This document shows positions 43,935-52,954 of a stretch of DNA of 64,000 nucleotides, one piece after another. Within the stretch, counting starts at the first letter, position 1; every line of letters starts with the position of its first letter. Made by a program: the position numbers and the translations under genes. The notes below the pieces were generated by a model. The model did not search any database. It worked only from the letters and a program-made list of their open reading frames with translations, and had not been told where the DNA came from. Origin of the DNA: DATCBF01 sp964401995 (GTDB taxonomy: Bacteria > Actinomycetota > Thermoleophilia > Solirubrobacterales > 70-9); the NCBI GenBank assembly GCA_964401995.1, contig CAYOAP010000003.1, positions 124,001 to 188,000 on the forward strand, given 5' to 3'.

Positions 43935-45553
43935 TGCGAAGGGCGGGTTGGCTGACACTGCTGCTGGCGGTGGCCCTCGCTTTGCCCACAATGGCCGCCG
44001 CCGCAGATTCCCCGGCAAAGATCACCGCCGCCGAAGCGGAAAAGGTCGCCAACCTCGATCCAAACGCGGTCAAGGAGCGGGCAGAGAACCACGGGGTGAC
44101 GTCGAGCGCGTCGATGGTCGACGGCAACTGGGAGGTCGCCTACTTCGCCGACGGCAAGGAGGTCGCGCTTGTCATCGTTGATCCGACCACCGGCCTGGTC
44201 CGCGAGTCGTGGACCGGCTACCAGGTGGCCTGGAAGATGGCCCGCGGCTATCCCGGCGCCTTCGGCCACAAGCTCGACGCCCCTTATGTCTTCCTTCCCC
44301 TCTGCGCCCTCTTCCTGGTCGGGCTGGCCGACTGGCGCCGGCGCTGGCGGATCGCCAACCTCGACCTCGCCGTGCTGCTCAGCTTCGGCATCTCCCACTT
44401 CTTCTTCAACCGCACCGAAATCGGCGTCTCGGTCCCGCTCCAGTACATCCCGCTCGTCTACCTCTTCGGCCGGGCGCTGTGGATCGGCTTCCATGGTCGC
44501 GGCGAGGGCCTGCGCCCGGTCTGGCCCGCAGCTTGGCTGCTGGTCGCCGCCCTCTTCTTGATCGGCTTCCGGGTCGGGCTCAACATCGCCGACTCCGGCA
44601 CGATCGACGTCGGTTACGCCAGCGTCGTCGGCGCCGATCGCATCAGCCACGGCGAACCGATCTACGGCAACTTCCCCGACGACGTCTCCCAGGGCGACAC
44701 CTACGGCCCGGTCAACTACTTCGCCTACGTCCCCTTCGAGCGAATCTGGCCCTGGAGCGGCAGCTGGGATGACTTGCCGGCAGCCCACGGCGCCGCGGTC
44801 TTCTTCGACCTGATGACCTTCGCCCTCTTGCTCTTCCTTGGCCGCCGGATCAGGCCCGGGCCGGAGGGCCAGAAGCTGGCGGCGACCCTGGCCTTCGGCT
44901 GGGCCGCGTATCCGTACACCGCGTTCACCCTGGAGTCGAACTCAAACGACTCCCTGGTGGCGATGCTGCTTGTCGCGACCCTGTTGATCCTGGCCCGCCC
45001 CGCCGCGCGTGGGGCAATGGCGGCGCTGGCGACCTTCGCCAAGTTCGCCCCGGCGGTCCTCGCCCCGATGCTGCTCACCTACGGCCCAAAACGCTGGCGC
45101 TTCGCGGCCGCCTTCGTGCTCACCTCCGCCCTGGCCATGCTCTGGGCCCTGCTCGACCCGGGCCTGCACACCTTCTACGAGCGGACGATCGCCTACCAGG
45201 CGGGCCGCGACTCACCCTTCAGCATCTGGGGCCAGGCTCCAGCCCTGGAACCCCTGCGCATAGCGATCCTGGTTGGGACAGGCGCCCTGTCCCTTCTCTT
45301 CGCGTTCCGCCCGCGAAAGAAGACCCTGGTCCAGGTAGCGGCCTTGAGTGCAGCCCTGCTCTTGGGCATCCAGCTGACGATGCACCACTGGTTCTACCTC
45401 TACATCGTCTGGTTCTTCCCCCTGCTCCTGGTAGCCATGGCATCCCTGGAGAAGGACCCCTCCCCGGCTACGGGGCGATTGGAGCGGGGACCATCACCTG
45501 CAAGATCGAGTCAGCAAGACCCGAAGGGCTCACCTCAACCAGGGCGCCCATAA
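43934..45553 (+). CDS. Membrane glycosyltransferase-like protein (GT-C/GT87-like) with N-terminal PepSY-like domain
   Basis: The product is 539 aa. Signal peptide (1-24) ends AAAADSPA. A PepSY-like soluble domain (about 28-95: ITAAEAEKVANLDPNAVKER, VIVDPTTGLVRESWTG) is followed by about 10 TM helices with loop DTYGPVNYFAYVPFERIWPW, as in DUF2029-type mannosyltransferases (GT87-like) using lipid-linked sugars. The end is a hydrophilic Pro/Ser tail lying antisense over the next gene, an 86-bp tail-to-tail overlap. ATG 43934 overlaps the preceding stop. Fusion of PepSY-like and GT-C parts is unusual; activity inferred. Confidence 0.75.
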   Translation: MRRAGWLTLLLAVALALPTMAAAADSPAKITAAEAEKVANLDPNAVKERAENHGVTSSASMVDGNWEVAYFADGKEVALVIVDPTTGLVRESWTGYQVAWKMARGYPGAFGHKLDAPYVFLPLCALFLVGLADWRRRWRIANLDLAVLLSFGISHFFFNRTEIGVSVPLQYIPLVYLFGRALWIGFHGRGEGLRPVWPAAWLLVAALFLIGFRVGLNIADSGTIDVGYASVVGADRISHGEPIYGNFPDDVSQGDTYGPVNYFAYVPFERIWPWSGSWDDLPAAHGAAVFFDLMTFALLLFLGRRIRPGPEGQKLAATLAFGWAAYPYTAFTLESNSNDSLVAMLLVATLLILARPAARGAMAALATFAKFAPAVLAPMLLTYGPKRWRFAAAFVLTSALAMLWALLDPGLHTFYERTIAYQAGRDSPFSIWGQAPALEPLRIAILVGTGALSLLFAFRPRKKTLVQVAALSAALLLGIQLTMHHWFYLYIVWFFPLLLVAMASLEKDPSPATGRLERGPSPARSSQQDPKGSPQPGRP

Positions 45554-46253
45554 CCCAGACATCCTCGGTGGCCGTTTCAAACCGGGTTGGCATCTGAGTG
45601 ATCAGCGAGGCAAGCGCCTGCTCCGGTTTCACCCCCAGCACGCTGGTGCGGGCCCCGGTCATGCCGACGTCGGAGATGAAAGCGGTGCCTTTGGGCAGCA
45701 CTCGCCCGTCGGCGGTGGGCACGTGGGTGTGGGTGCCGAAGACCGCCGCGACCTGGCCGTCGAGGTGCCAGCCCATCGCCACCTTCTCGCTCGTCACCTC
45801 GGCATGGAAATCGACGATCGCCAGGTCGAAGTCGCCCTTGATCCGTTCCAGGATCGCGTCGACCTCGTGGAACGGCGAGCGGGCGACGGTCAGCCCGACC
45901 GCGCCGCTGAGGTTGATCACCGCGACCCGGGTACCGTCGACGTCGACAATCGTGTGGCCCCGGCCGGGGTTGGCATGGGGGTAATTGGCAGGCCGGATCA
46001 CGCGCTCGGTGTCGTCGAGGAAAGCGTAGGCCTCGCGGTGGCGGTAGACGTGGTTGCCGGTGGTGATCACGCCGGCCCCGGCCCTGAAGATCTCGCCGGC
46101 GGTCTTCTCGGTGATCCCCATCCCCCCGGCCGAGTTCTCGCCGTTGACGACAACGAGGTCGGGAGCGTGCTGCTCGCGCAGGGCCGGCATCGCGTCGCGC
46201 AGGCCACGCCGGCCCGGCCCGCCGACAACGTCGCCGATAAATAGAACCTTCAT
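45468..46253 (-). CDS. ymdB: YmdB-like metallophosphoesterase (TIGR00282 family)
   Basis: The product is 261 aa from ATG 46253. It has VLFIGDVVGGPGRRGL, VVNGENSAGGMGIT, VITTGNHVYRHRE, IVDFHAEVTSEKVAMGWHLD and VFGTHTHVPTADGRVLP with GMTG, the full dinuclear metal site of the YmdB phosphodiesterase family (2',3'-cAMP hydrolysis in Bacillus). The stop falls inside the 3' end of the convergent membrane-protein gene. In many Gram-positives it lies near rny; here it is next to an ABC exporter. Confidence 0.92.
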   Translation of the reverse strand: MKVLFIGDVVGGPGRRGLRDAMPALREQHAPDLVVVNGENSAGGMGITEKTAGEIFRAGAGVITTGNHVYRHREAYAFLDDTERVIRPANYPHANPGRGHTIVDVDGTRVAVINLSGAVGLTVARSPFHEVDAILERIKGDFDLAIVDFHAEVTSEKVAMGWHLDGQVAAVFGTHTHVPTADGRVLPKGTAFISDVGMTGARTSVLGVKPEQALASLITQMPTRFETATEDVWVMGALVEVSPSGLADSILQVMVPAPIAP

Positions 46254-46290
46254 GCGGCGGACCCTAGCTCGCCAGTAGCGTTCGGCGGCG

Positions 46291-47025
46291 ATGGGAGCGA
46301 CCGGAACCGGGGCGGTAGCGCTGGAGGCACGCGGGCTGGTCAAGCGCTACGGCAAGCGCGCTGCCCTGCGTGGGATCGACTTCGTTGCCAGGCCGGGCGA
46401 GCTGCTGGCGGTGACCGGCCCCAACGGCGCGGGGAAGACGACGCTGCTCTCGATCCTGGCCGGAATCTCGCGGCCCGACGAGGGCGAGGTCAGCCTGCCG
46501 CTGGGCGAGGTCGGCTGGGTCCCGCAGCAGCCGGCGCTCTACCGGCGGCTGACCGTCGAGGAGAACCTGCTGCTCTTCGCCCGGCTCGAGAAGCACGAGG
46601 ATCCGCACGCCTCGGTCGAGCAGATGCTTGAGCTCTCGGCCCTCGCCGACCGCCGCGACGAGATCGTCGCCCGGCTCTCGGGCGGCAACCAGCAGCGGAT
46701 CAACATCGCGATCGGCCTGCTTTCGGCGCCGGCGGTGCTGCTGCTCGACGAGCCCAGCGTCGGGCTCGACCCGCGCCAGCGGGCCCGGGTCTGGGAGTTC
46801 GTCTCCGCCCTCGCGGCCGACGGCGCGACGGTGATCTTCTCCACCCACGACATCCAGGAGGCCGAGCGCTACGGCAGGCGCCTGCTCGTCCTCGCCGACG
46901 GCGACGGCCTCTTCGACGGCTCCCCCGCCGAGCTGCGCGAAGCGGTCCGCAGCGAGGCGCCCGAGGCCGCCGACCGCGACTTCGAGACCGCCTTCGTCGC
47001 CTACCTGCGCCACCGGGGCCACTGA
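46291..47025 (+). CDS. ABC transporter ATP-binding protein
   Basis: The product is 244 aa. Walker A is GPNGAGKTTLLSILAGI, the Q-loop is WVPQQPALYRRLT, the signature is LSGGNQQRINIAIGLL, Walker B is VLLLDEPSVGLDPRQR and the H-loop is STHDIQEAERYG. It is an ABC-2 type exporter ATPase (CcmA/DrrA-like), paired with the permease whose ATG overlaps its stop. Substrate unknown. Confidence 0.93.
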   Translation: MGATGTGAVALEARGLVKRYGKRAALRGIDFVARPGELLAVTGPNGAGKTTLLSILAGISRPDEGEVSLPLGEVGWVPQQPALYRRLTVEENLLLFARLEKHEDPHASVEQMLELSALADRRDEIVARLSGGNQQRINIAIGLLSAPAVLLLDEPSVGLDPRQRARVWEFVSALAADGATVIFSTHDIQEAERYGRRLLVLADGDGLFDGSPAELREAVRSEAPEAADRDFETAFVAYLRHRGH

Positions 47026-48377
47026 TGCGCTGGCTGCTGCTCAAGGACCTGCAGATCCTGCGCCGCTCCCCCCTGCAGGCGGTGCTGCTGGTTGCCTACC
47101 CGGTGTTGATCGCCCTGCTCGTCGGCTTCGCGATCTCGGGCCAGCCGAGCAAGCCCCGGGTCGCCTTCCTCAACCAGGTGCCGAAGGACACCCGGATCAG
47201 CGTCGGCGGGACCGAGCTGCCGGCGGTCGGCGCCGGCCAGCGGATCTGCAGCCGGGTCGAGTGCGTCAAAGTCAAGAACCGCCAGCAGGCGATCGAAAAG
47301 GTCCGCTCTGGCGATGTCCTCGCGGCGGTGATCCTGCCCGCCAACCTCGTCGACCAGATCAACTCGCTGGCGACGCTGACTCCCGGCACGCCGCGGGTCG
47401 AAGTCATGGTCAACGAGGAGGACCCGGTCAAGGCCCAGCTCGTCAACGACAAGATCAGCTCGTTGCTGGCGCAGGCGAACCTGGTCATCGCCCGCCAGAT
47501 CGCCAAATCCGGCGGCGAATACCTGAACCTGCTCGTCAACGGCGGCCAGTTCGAAGTGCTCGGCGAATCGTTCGGGATCCTCGGCCTGCGCAACGTCGCC
47601 AAGATCCTTGAAGCGGTCACCCCCACGGTGCCGCCGGGGCCGCTGCGGACCTCGCTCGACCAGGTCACCCGCTTCTCGACCCTGGCCCGCGACAACCTCA
47701 ACGTCGCCGGGCCGCTGATCGACCGGCTGGCGCAGCCGATCGCCGTCGATAAGAAGGTCGTCAGCGGCAAGAGCCCGCCGCTGGACACGTTCGCGATCGC
47801 GGTCGCCGCGACCTTTGTCCTCACCTTCGTGATCGTCCTGCTGGTCGCCGGCTCGCTGGCGCTGGAGCGTGAGGAGAACGCCTTCCCCAGGTTGACCCGC
47901 GGCCTCGTCTCGCGCTCGGCCCTGCTCGCCGAGAAGGTCGGCTTGGGGATGGCGGTCGGCCTCGTCGTCACCCTGCTGATGCTCGCTGGCCTGCAGTTCT
48001 TCGTGCCTTTGGAATGGAGCCGCTTCGGCCTCTGGCTGATCGCGATCCTCGCCGGTGGCGCTGGGATCGGCGCCGCCGGCGCGGCGCTCGGCGCGGCAGC
48101 CCGAGACGTCCGCGCCGTCTCCCTGCTCGCCTTCATGGTCACCCTCCCGGTCGCCTTCCTCTCCCTCGTCCCCTCTGGCACGGTCGGCCCCGCGATCTAC
48201 GACGCGATCAAGTTCGTCACCGCGCTCTTCCCCTTCAAGCCCGCCCTGCAGGCGATGACAGCCGCCCTCGATTCCTCTGGCCCAGGAATTGGCAGGCCGT
48301 TAATCCACCTCGCAATTCTCGTAGTCGCCTATGGCCTCTTGGCCCGCTTCGCCCTGCGCCGCTTTTCAGCTGTTTGA
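47025..48377 (+). CDS. ABC-2 type transporter permease
   Basis: The product is 450 aa. The first TM helix (about 17-37) is followed by a large extracellular domain (about 40-250, with two Cys in RICSRVECVK likely forming a disulfide) and five further TM helices (about 258-445), the ABC2_membrane_3 layout. It works with the ATPase encoded just upstream. The large external domain suggests a lipid- or polymer-type substrate, but none is identified. Confidence 0.88.
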   Translation: MRWLLLKDLQILRRSPLQAVLLVAYPVLIALLVGFAISGQPSKPRVAFLNQVPKDTRISVGGTELPAVGAGQRICSRVECVKVKNRQQAIEKVRSGDVLAAVILPANLVDQINSLATLTPGTPRVEVMVNEEDPVKAQLVNDKISSLLAQANLVIARQIAKSGGEYLNLLVNGGQFEVLGESFGILGLRNVAKILEAVTPTVPPGPLRTSLDQVTRFSTLARDNLNVAGPLIDRLAQPIAVDKKVVSGKSPPLDTFAIAVAATFVLTFVIVLLVAGSLALEREENAFPRLTRGLVSRSALLAEKVGLGMAVGLVVTLLMLAGLQFFVPLEWSRFGLWLIAILAGGAGIGAAGAALGAAARDVRAVSLLAFMVTLPVAFLSLVPSGTVGPAIYDAIKFVTALFPFKPALQAMTAALDSSGPGIGRPLIHLAILVVAYGLLARFALRRFSAV

Positions 48378-48413
48378 CCCGCGCCCCGAGCGGGCCTCCC
48401 TAGAATCTCCGCC

Positions 48414-49385
48414 ATGCCATTCCCGGCAACACGGATGAGGCGCCTGCGCCGCACCGCGGCCTTGCGCGGCCTGGTCAGCGAGACCAGCCTCTCGCCGGCC
48501 CACCTAATCCAGCCGATGTTCGTGGTCGCCGGCGAGAATGTGCGCGAAGACGTCGACTCGATGCCGGGCATTGAGCGCTTCTCGATCTCCGAGCTGGTCG
48601 CCGAGGCGACCGAGGTCATCGCCACCGGGGTCGGCTCGGTCCTGCTTTTCGGGATCCCCTCGGCCAAGGACGAGACCGGCACCGGCGCCTACGACGACGA
48701 GGGCGTGGTGCAGATGGCGGTGCGGGCTTTGAAGGAGGCGCATCCGGAGCTGACGGTGATCACCGACGTCTGCCTCTGCGAGTACACCTCGCACGGCCAC
48801 TGCGGCTTCCTCCGCGACGGCGAGGTCGACAACGACATCACGGTCGAGCTGCTGGCCAAAACCGCGATCTCCCACGCCGAGGCCGGCGCCGACGCGGTCG
48901 CTCCCAGCGACATGATGGACGGGCGGGTCGGCACGATTCGCCACCAGCTCGACGAGGAGGGCCACTCCAACGTCCCGATCGTCGCCTACAGCGCCAAGTA
49001 CGCATCCGCCTTCTACGGGCCCTTCCGCGAGGCGGCCGAGTCGACCCCCGAATCGGGCGATCGCCGCGGCTACCAGATGGATCCGGCCAACGCCGAAGAG
49101 GCGGTGCGCGAGGCCGAGCTCGACCTTGAAGAGGGGGCCGACATGGTGATGGTCAAGCCCGCCACGCCCTACCTCGACGTCCTGCGCCGGATCAAAGACG
49201 CGACCGGCGCCCCGGTTGCCGCCTACCATGTGTCGGGCGAGTACTCGGCTCTGAAGGCCGCCGCCCAGAACGGCTGGCTCGATGAGCGCGCCGCCGTGCT
49301 CGAGACCTTGACATCGATCCGCCGCGCCGGCGCCGACGCGATCGTCACTTACTACGCGAAGGAGGCCGCGGCTTGGCTTCAGTGA
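48414..49385 (+). CDS. hemB: Delta-aminolevulinic acid dehydratase (porphobilinogen synthase)
   Basis: The product is 323 aa. It contains DVCLCEYTSHGHCGFL (Zn-binding cysteines), SDMMDGRVGTIRHQLDEEG, YSAKYASAFYGPFREAA and MVMVKPATPYLDVL (the two active-site lysines). It condenses two aminolevulinate to porphobilinogen. It is the first gene of a three-gene heme unit; the next gene starts 13 bp before its stop. Confidence 0.96.
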   Translation: MPFPATRMRRLRRTAALRGLVSETSLSPAHLIQPMFVVAGENVREDVDSMPGIERFSISELVAEATEVIATGVGSVLLFGIPSAKDETGTGAYDDEGVVQMAVRALKEAHPELTVITDVCLCEYTSHGHCGFLRDGEVDNDITVELLAKTAISHAEAGADAVAPSDMMDGRVGTIRHQLDEEGHSNVPIVAYSAKYASAFYGPFREAAESTPESGDRRGYQMDPANAEEAVREAELDLEEGADMVMVKPATPYLDVLRRIKDATGAPVAAYHVSGEYSALKAAAQNGWLDERAAVLETLTSIRRAGADAIVTYYAKEAAAWLQ

Positions 49386-50458
49386 AAGTTCCCCAGTCCA
49401 AGGCCCGCTCCCGCAAGGACGGCGCCGCGATTCCGCTCGACGAGACCGACAAGCGGCTGATGAACATGCTGCAGTCGAACTTCCCGCTCGACCCGGAGCC
49501 CTTCGCCCTGGTCGCCTCGGAGGCGGAGATGGATCTCGATGATCTCCTCACCCGCACCCAGCGCCTGCTCGACGAGCGCATCATCCGCGAGATCACGCCG
49601 ATCTTCGACACCCGCGCCCTCGGCTACGAGTCGATGCTGGTCGCCGCCAAAGTCGATGCTGACAACCCACAGCGGGCCGCCTCGGTCGTCAACGCCCACC
49701 CGGGCGTTTCCCACAATTACCTGCGGACCCACGAGTTCAACCTCTGGTTCACGATCGCGACCCCGCCCGACTCCGAGCTGGGCCTCGCCGGCACCCTCGA
49801 TGTGCTGATGAAGGAGGCCGGGGCCGAGTCGATGCGGCAGCTGCCGACCCTGACCCTGTTCAAGATCAACATGAACCTGGAGATGGAGAAGGGAACCGAA
49901 GCTCTCGCCTCCGCGGTCGATGCCTCGCCGCCGCGCGAGCTTGAGGCGCAGCCCTACGACGAGGCCGACATCGCCGTGATCCGTGCCCTGCAGGGGCCGA
50001 TGAAGGCGGTCGAGCGCCCCTACGACGAGGCCGCCGAGGAGCTGGGGATGAGCACTGAGGACCTGCTTGAGCACCTCGGCGGGATGGTCGATCGCAAGAT
50101 CCTGCGCCGCGTCGCCGCGATCCTCTATCACCGCCGCGCCGGCTTCTCCGCCAACGGGATGGGCGTCTGGAAGGTCCCGGAGGCCGAGATCATGGAGGTG
50201 GGAGGGAAGATGGCTTCTTACCGCGGCATCTCCCACTGCTACCAGCGGCCGACCTACGCCGACTGGCCCTACAGCGTCTTCACCATGGCCCACGGCCGCT
50301 CCAAGGAGGAGTGCGACGCGATCCTCGACTCGATCGCCGCCGACTGCGGGATGGGCCCCGACGATCGCGCCACGCTCTACTCCTCGACCGAGTACAAGAA
50401 GATCCGCCTCCACTACTTCACCGACGATTACGCGGCCTGGGAGGCCGAGCATTCCTAA
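49373..50458 (+). CDS. ahbAB: Fused siroheme decarboxylase AhbA-AhbB (Lrp/AsnC-like)
   Basis: The product is 361 aa with two homologous halves. The AhbA-like half (about 22-170) has LDETDKRLMNMLQSNFPLDP, the HPGVSHNYLRTHEFNLWFT core and LPTLTLFKIN. The AhbB-like half (about 190-355) has YDEADIAVIRALQGPMKAVE, RRVAAILYHRRAGFSANGMG and SHCYQRPTYADWPYSVF. The N-terminal helix-turn-helix of Lrp proteins is present but the body matches siroheme decarboxylases (AhbA/AhbB, NirDLGH). These make 12,18-didecarboxysiroheme on the alternative heme (or heme d1) route. TTG start inside hemB. Often misnamed as an AsnC regulator. Confidence 0.85.
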   Translation: MASVKVPQSKARSRKDGAAIPLDETDKRLMNMLQSNFPLDPEPFALVASEAEMDLDDLLTRTQRLLDERIIREITPIFDTRALGYESMLVAAKVDADNPQRAASVVNAHPGVSHNYLRTHEFNLWFTIATPPDSELGLAGTLDVLMKEAGAESMRQLPTLTLFKINMNLEMEKGTEALASAVDASPPRELEAQPYDEADIAVIRALQGPMKAVERPYDEAAEELGMSTEDLLEHLGGMVDRKILRRVAAILYHRRAGFSANGMGVWKVPEAEIMEVGGKMASYRGISHCYQRPTYADWPYSVFTMAHGRSKEECDAILDSIAADCGMGPDDRATLYSSTEYKKIRLHYFTDDYAAWEAEHS

Positions 50459-51722
50459 TCACCAGCGTTCGTCGCAGCTCTACGAGCGAGCGCTGCGAGT
50501 CCTGCCTGGCGGAGTCAACAGCCCGGTCCGGGCGCTGCGCCAGATCGGCCGCAACCCGATCTTCATCGAGCGCGGCGAGGGCGCCGAGCTGGTCGACGTC
50601 GACGGCAACCGCTACCTCGACTGGGTCGGCTCCTGGGGGCCGCTGATCCTTGGCCACGCGCACCCGGCGGTGCTCGCCGCCGTCGAGGGGGCCGCCGCCC
50701 GCGGCACCAGCTACGGCGCCGCGACCGCGGCCGAGGTCGAGCTGGCGGAGGAGATCGCCGCCCGGGTTCCCTCGGTGGAGATGGTGCGGATGACCTCCTC
50801 CGGGACCGAGGCGGCGATGAGCGCGGTCCGTCTCGCCCGCGCCGTGACCGGCCGCGACGTCGTCGTCAAGTTCGCCGGCGCCTACCACGGCCACTCCGAC
50901 GGCCTGCTGGCCGAGGGCGGCTCTGGCCTCGCCACACTCGGCATCCCGGCGACGCCGGGAGTGACCGCCGCCCAGGCCGCCGGCACCGTGGTCGTGCCGT
51001 GGAACGATCGCGAGGCGGTCACGGCCGCCCTCGAAGAGCACGAAGCCGCTGCCCTGCTGGCGGAGCCGATCGCCGCCAACATGGGGGTCGTCCCGCCCGA
51101 GGATGGCTTTCTCGAGTTCCTGCGCGAGGCGACCAGCAGGGCCGGTTCCCTGCTGATCCTCGACGAGGTGATCACCGGCTTCCGCGTCGCCCGCGGCGGC
51201 GCCCAGGAGCTCTACGGAGTTACCCCCGATCTGACTGTGCTCGGCAAGGTGATCGGCGGCGGCTTGCCGGCGGCGGCCTATGCCGGGCCGCGTGAGCTGA
51301 TGGAGCGAGTCGCCCCGGCCGGCGACGTCTACCAGGCGGGCACGCTCTCGGGCAACCCGCTGGCGGCCGCGGCTGGCCTGGCGACCCTGCGCGAGTTGGA
51401 CGACGCTGCCTACGAGCGCATCGCGACCCTGACCGAGCGCTTCAGCTCTGGACTGGAGGGCCTCGCAGCCGACCGGCCGCTCCAGGTCGCCTCGGCCCCG
51501 GGCCTGGTCACGCTTTTCTTCAGCGAGGCCCCGGTCCGCGACTTCGCCGGCGCCGCTGCCTGCGACCTCGAGGCCCACGCCGGCTTCTGCCGCGCCCTGC
51601 TCGACCGCGGCGTCTACCCGCCCCCGTCCCAGTTCGAGGCCTGGTTCGTCTCGCTCGCCCACGACGAGGACTCGATCGACCGCACGCTGGAAGCGGTCGG
51701 CGATTCCCTGTCCGAGGACTAG
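50451..51722 (+). CDS. hemL: Glutamate-1-semialdehyde 2,1-aminomutase, apparent ATT start
   Basis: The product is 423 aa if started at ATT 50451. HemL motifs: YERALRVLPGGVNSPVRALR, YLDWVGSWGPLILGHAHP, SSGTEAAMSAVRLARA, FAGAYHGHSDG, LILDEVITGFRVA and the PLP lysine in LGKVIGGGLPAAAYAG. No ATG, GTG or TTG lies in frame near the conserved start: the first downstream is deep in the enzyme, and none occurs in the preceding 40 codons. GGGAGG (50439-50444) is 6 nt before ATT. It makes 5-aminolevulinate from glutamate semialdehyde and overlaps ahbAB by 8 bp. Confidence 0.88.
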   Translation: MPNHQRSSQLYERALRVLPGGVNSPVRALRQIGRNPIFIERGEGAELVDVDGNRYLDWVGSWGPLILGHAHPAVLAAVEGAAARGTSYGAATAAEVELAEEIAARVPSVEMVRMTSSGTEAAMSAVRLARAVTGRDVVVKFAGAYHGHSDGLLAEGGSGLATLGIPATPGVTAAQAAGTVVVPWNDREAVTAALEEHEAAALLAEPIAANMGVVPPEDGFLEFLREATSRAGSLLILDEVITGFRVARGGAQELYGVTPDLTVLGKVIGGGLPAAAYAGPRELMERVAPAGDVYQAGTLSGNPLAAAAGLATLRELDDAAYERIATLTERFSSGLEGLAADRPLQVASAPGLVTLFFSEAPVRDFAGAAACDLEAHAGFCRALLDRGVYPPPSQFEAWFVSLAHDEDSIDRTLEAVGDSLSED

Positions 51723-51725
51723 CCG

Positions 51726-52211
51726 ATGGCGGCCGATCCGAAAGAGGCGTTGAGGGCCCTCGCCGACCAGCTGCGGGCGCAGGACACTCCGATCTCCCCG
51801 CATGTGGTCGACCCCGTCGAGCCGTCCTCGCTCGGCCTGCTCGCCGCCGCCGGCCCCCGCGCGGCGCAGGACCCCGCCGGCTACGCGCTGGTGGTCGAGT
51901 CGGTTCGCGAGGGCTACCTCCTGCACTATGGCCAGCCCCGTCTCGTCGTCGGCCACGACCCCGACCTCGCCCTCCTCGCCGGCGACTATCTCTACGCGCT
52001 CGGACTCCAGCGCCTCGCCGTTTTTGGCGACACCAGCGCGGTTGCGGAGCTGGCCGACCTGATCAGCCTCTCGGCCCAGCTGCACGCCGAGGGCCGCGCC
52101 GCGGCCGCTCCAGACCTATGGAGGAGCGCCGCGATCGCGGTCGGAAACGGGCCCGACGAGACCCATGAGGCAGCCAAGCAGAGGCTTCGAAAAGGGTCGC
52201 CCGATGCCTGA
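51726..52211 (+). CDS. Hypothetical protein after hemL
   Basis: The product is 161 aa, Ala/Leu-rich, helical, soluble, starting ATG 3 bp after the hemL stop. It has VVESVREGYLLHYGQPRLVV and DPDLALLAGDYLYALGLQRLA, a helical bundle with a His-Tyr-Gly and Asp-Tyr-Tyr pattern. I do not recognise a family. The GDYLYALGL stretch is vaguely like regulatory subunits or folds near polyprenyl synthases, but this is weak. Its position between hemL and the Rieske gene suggests a role in respiration or cofactor supply. Confidence 0.65.
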   Translation: MAADPKEALRALADQLRAQDTPISPHVVDPVEPSSLGLLAAAGPRAAQDPAGYALVVESVREGYLLHYGQPRLVVGHDPDLALLAGDYLYALGLQRLAVFGDTSAVAELADLISLSAQLHAEGRAAAAPDLWRSAAIAVGNGPDETHEAAKQRLRKGSPDA

Positions 52212-52273
52212 CCGTGCCACTTCGACCTCGGTTTCCGTGCCAACGCAATAGACTTCCGCGTCGCGATTTCGAC

Positions 52274-52954
52274 GTGACTGTGGCTGACGAGACGGACAAG
52301 AGAAACGGAGCTGACGAGGCTCCCCGGCAGCAGCGGGTACAGCCCGACCCTCCCGGCTACTTCGAGGGCGAGTCGATGACCCGCCGCCGCGCTTTCACGA
52401 TCGCCGCCCAGGGCCTCGGCGGGATCGCCGGCGCCGCCATCGTCCTGCCCGCCGTCGGCTTCGCCGTCGCCCCGATCTTCCACCGCGGCAAGGAGCGCTG
52501 GGAGGCGGTCGGGCCGGTCAGCGACTTCGTCGAAGACACCTACCGCCAGGTCGTCTTCACCGAAACCGAGGGGATCGGCGACGCCGGCAAGACCACCGCC
52601 TACGTCCGCAAAAGCTCGAAGCAGCTCGAAGAAGAACCCGGCAAGTACGTCGCGGTCTCCAACCGCTGCGCCCACCTCGGCTGCCCGGTCCGCTTCGTCG
52701 AGGCCGCCGGCAACTTCATCTGTCCCTGCCACGGCGGCGTCTACGACTTCCAGGGAAAACGGATCGGCGGCCCGCCGGTGCGGCCGCTCGACCAGTTCCA
52801 GACTCGCGTCCGCGAGGGCCAGGTCGAGCTCGGCCCGCGCTACAGCGTCACCTCGCAGCTGGAACCGGTCCGCGCCCGCGACCCTGGCGAGTTCACCGGC
52901 GGGATCTGGGAATACCTCTACCCGCCGCGGCCCTCTACCTTCCCGGCCCCCTGA
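52274..52954 (+). CDS. qcrA: Rieske iron-sulfur protein of a QcrABC-type complex
   Basis: The product is 226 aa from GTG 52274 (GTG 52280 also possible). A twin-arginine motif TRRRAFT (36-42) is followed by a hydrophobic signal anchor, so export is probably by Tat; tatA/tatC lie 4 kb downstream. The Rieske cluster has CAHLGC (132-137) and CPCH (150-153) with Gly-Gly-Pro-Pro after it. It passes electrons from menaquinol to cytochrome c. The cytochrome b gene overlaps its stop by one base. Confidence 0.93.
   Translation: MTVADETDKRNGADEAPRQQRVQPDPPGYFEGESMTRRRAFTIAAQGLGGIAGAAIVLPAVGFAVAPIFHRGKERWEAVGPVSDFVEDTYRQVVFTETEGIGDAGKTTAYVRKSSKQLEEEPGKYVAVSNRCAHLGCPVRFVEAAGNFICPCHGGVYDFQGKRIGGPPVRPLDQFQTRVREGQVELGPRYSVTSQLEPVRARDPGEFTGGIWEYLYPPRPSTFPAP

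Noticed and set aside
49373..50458. Lrp/AsnC transcription regulator
   Set aside because: Both halves match siroheme decarboxylase cores (HPGVSHNYLR, SHCYQRPTYADWPY) and the gene is inside the heme operon.
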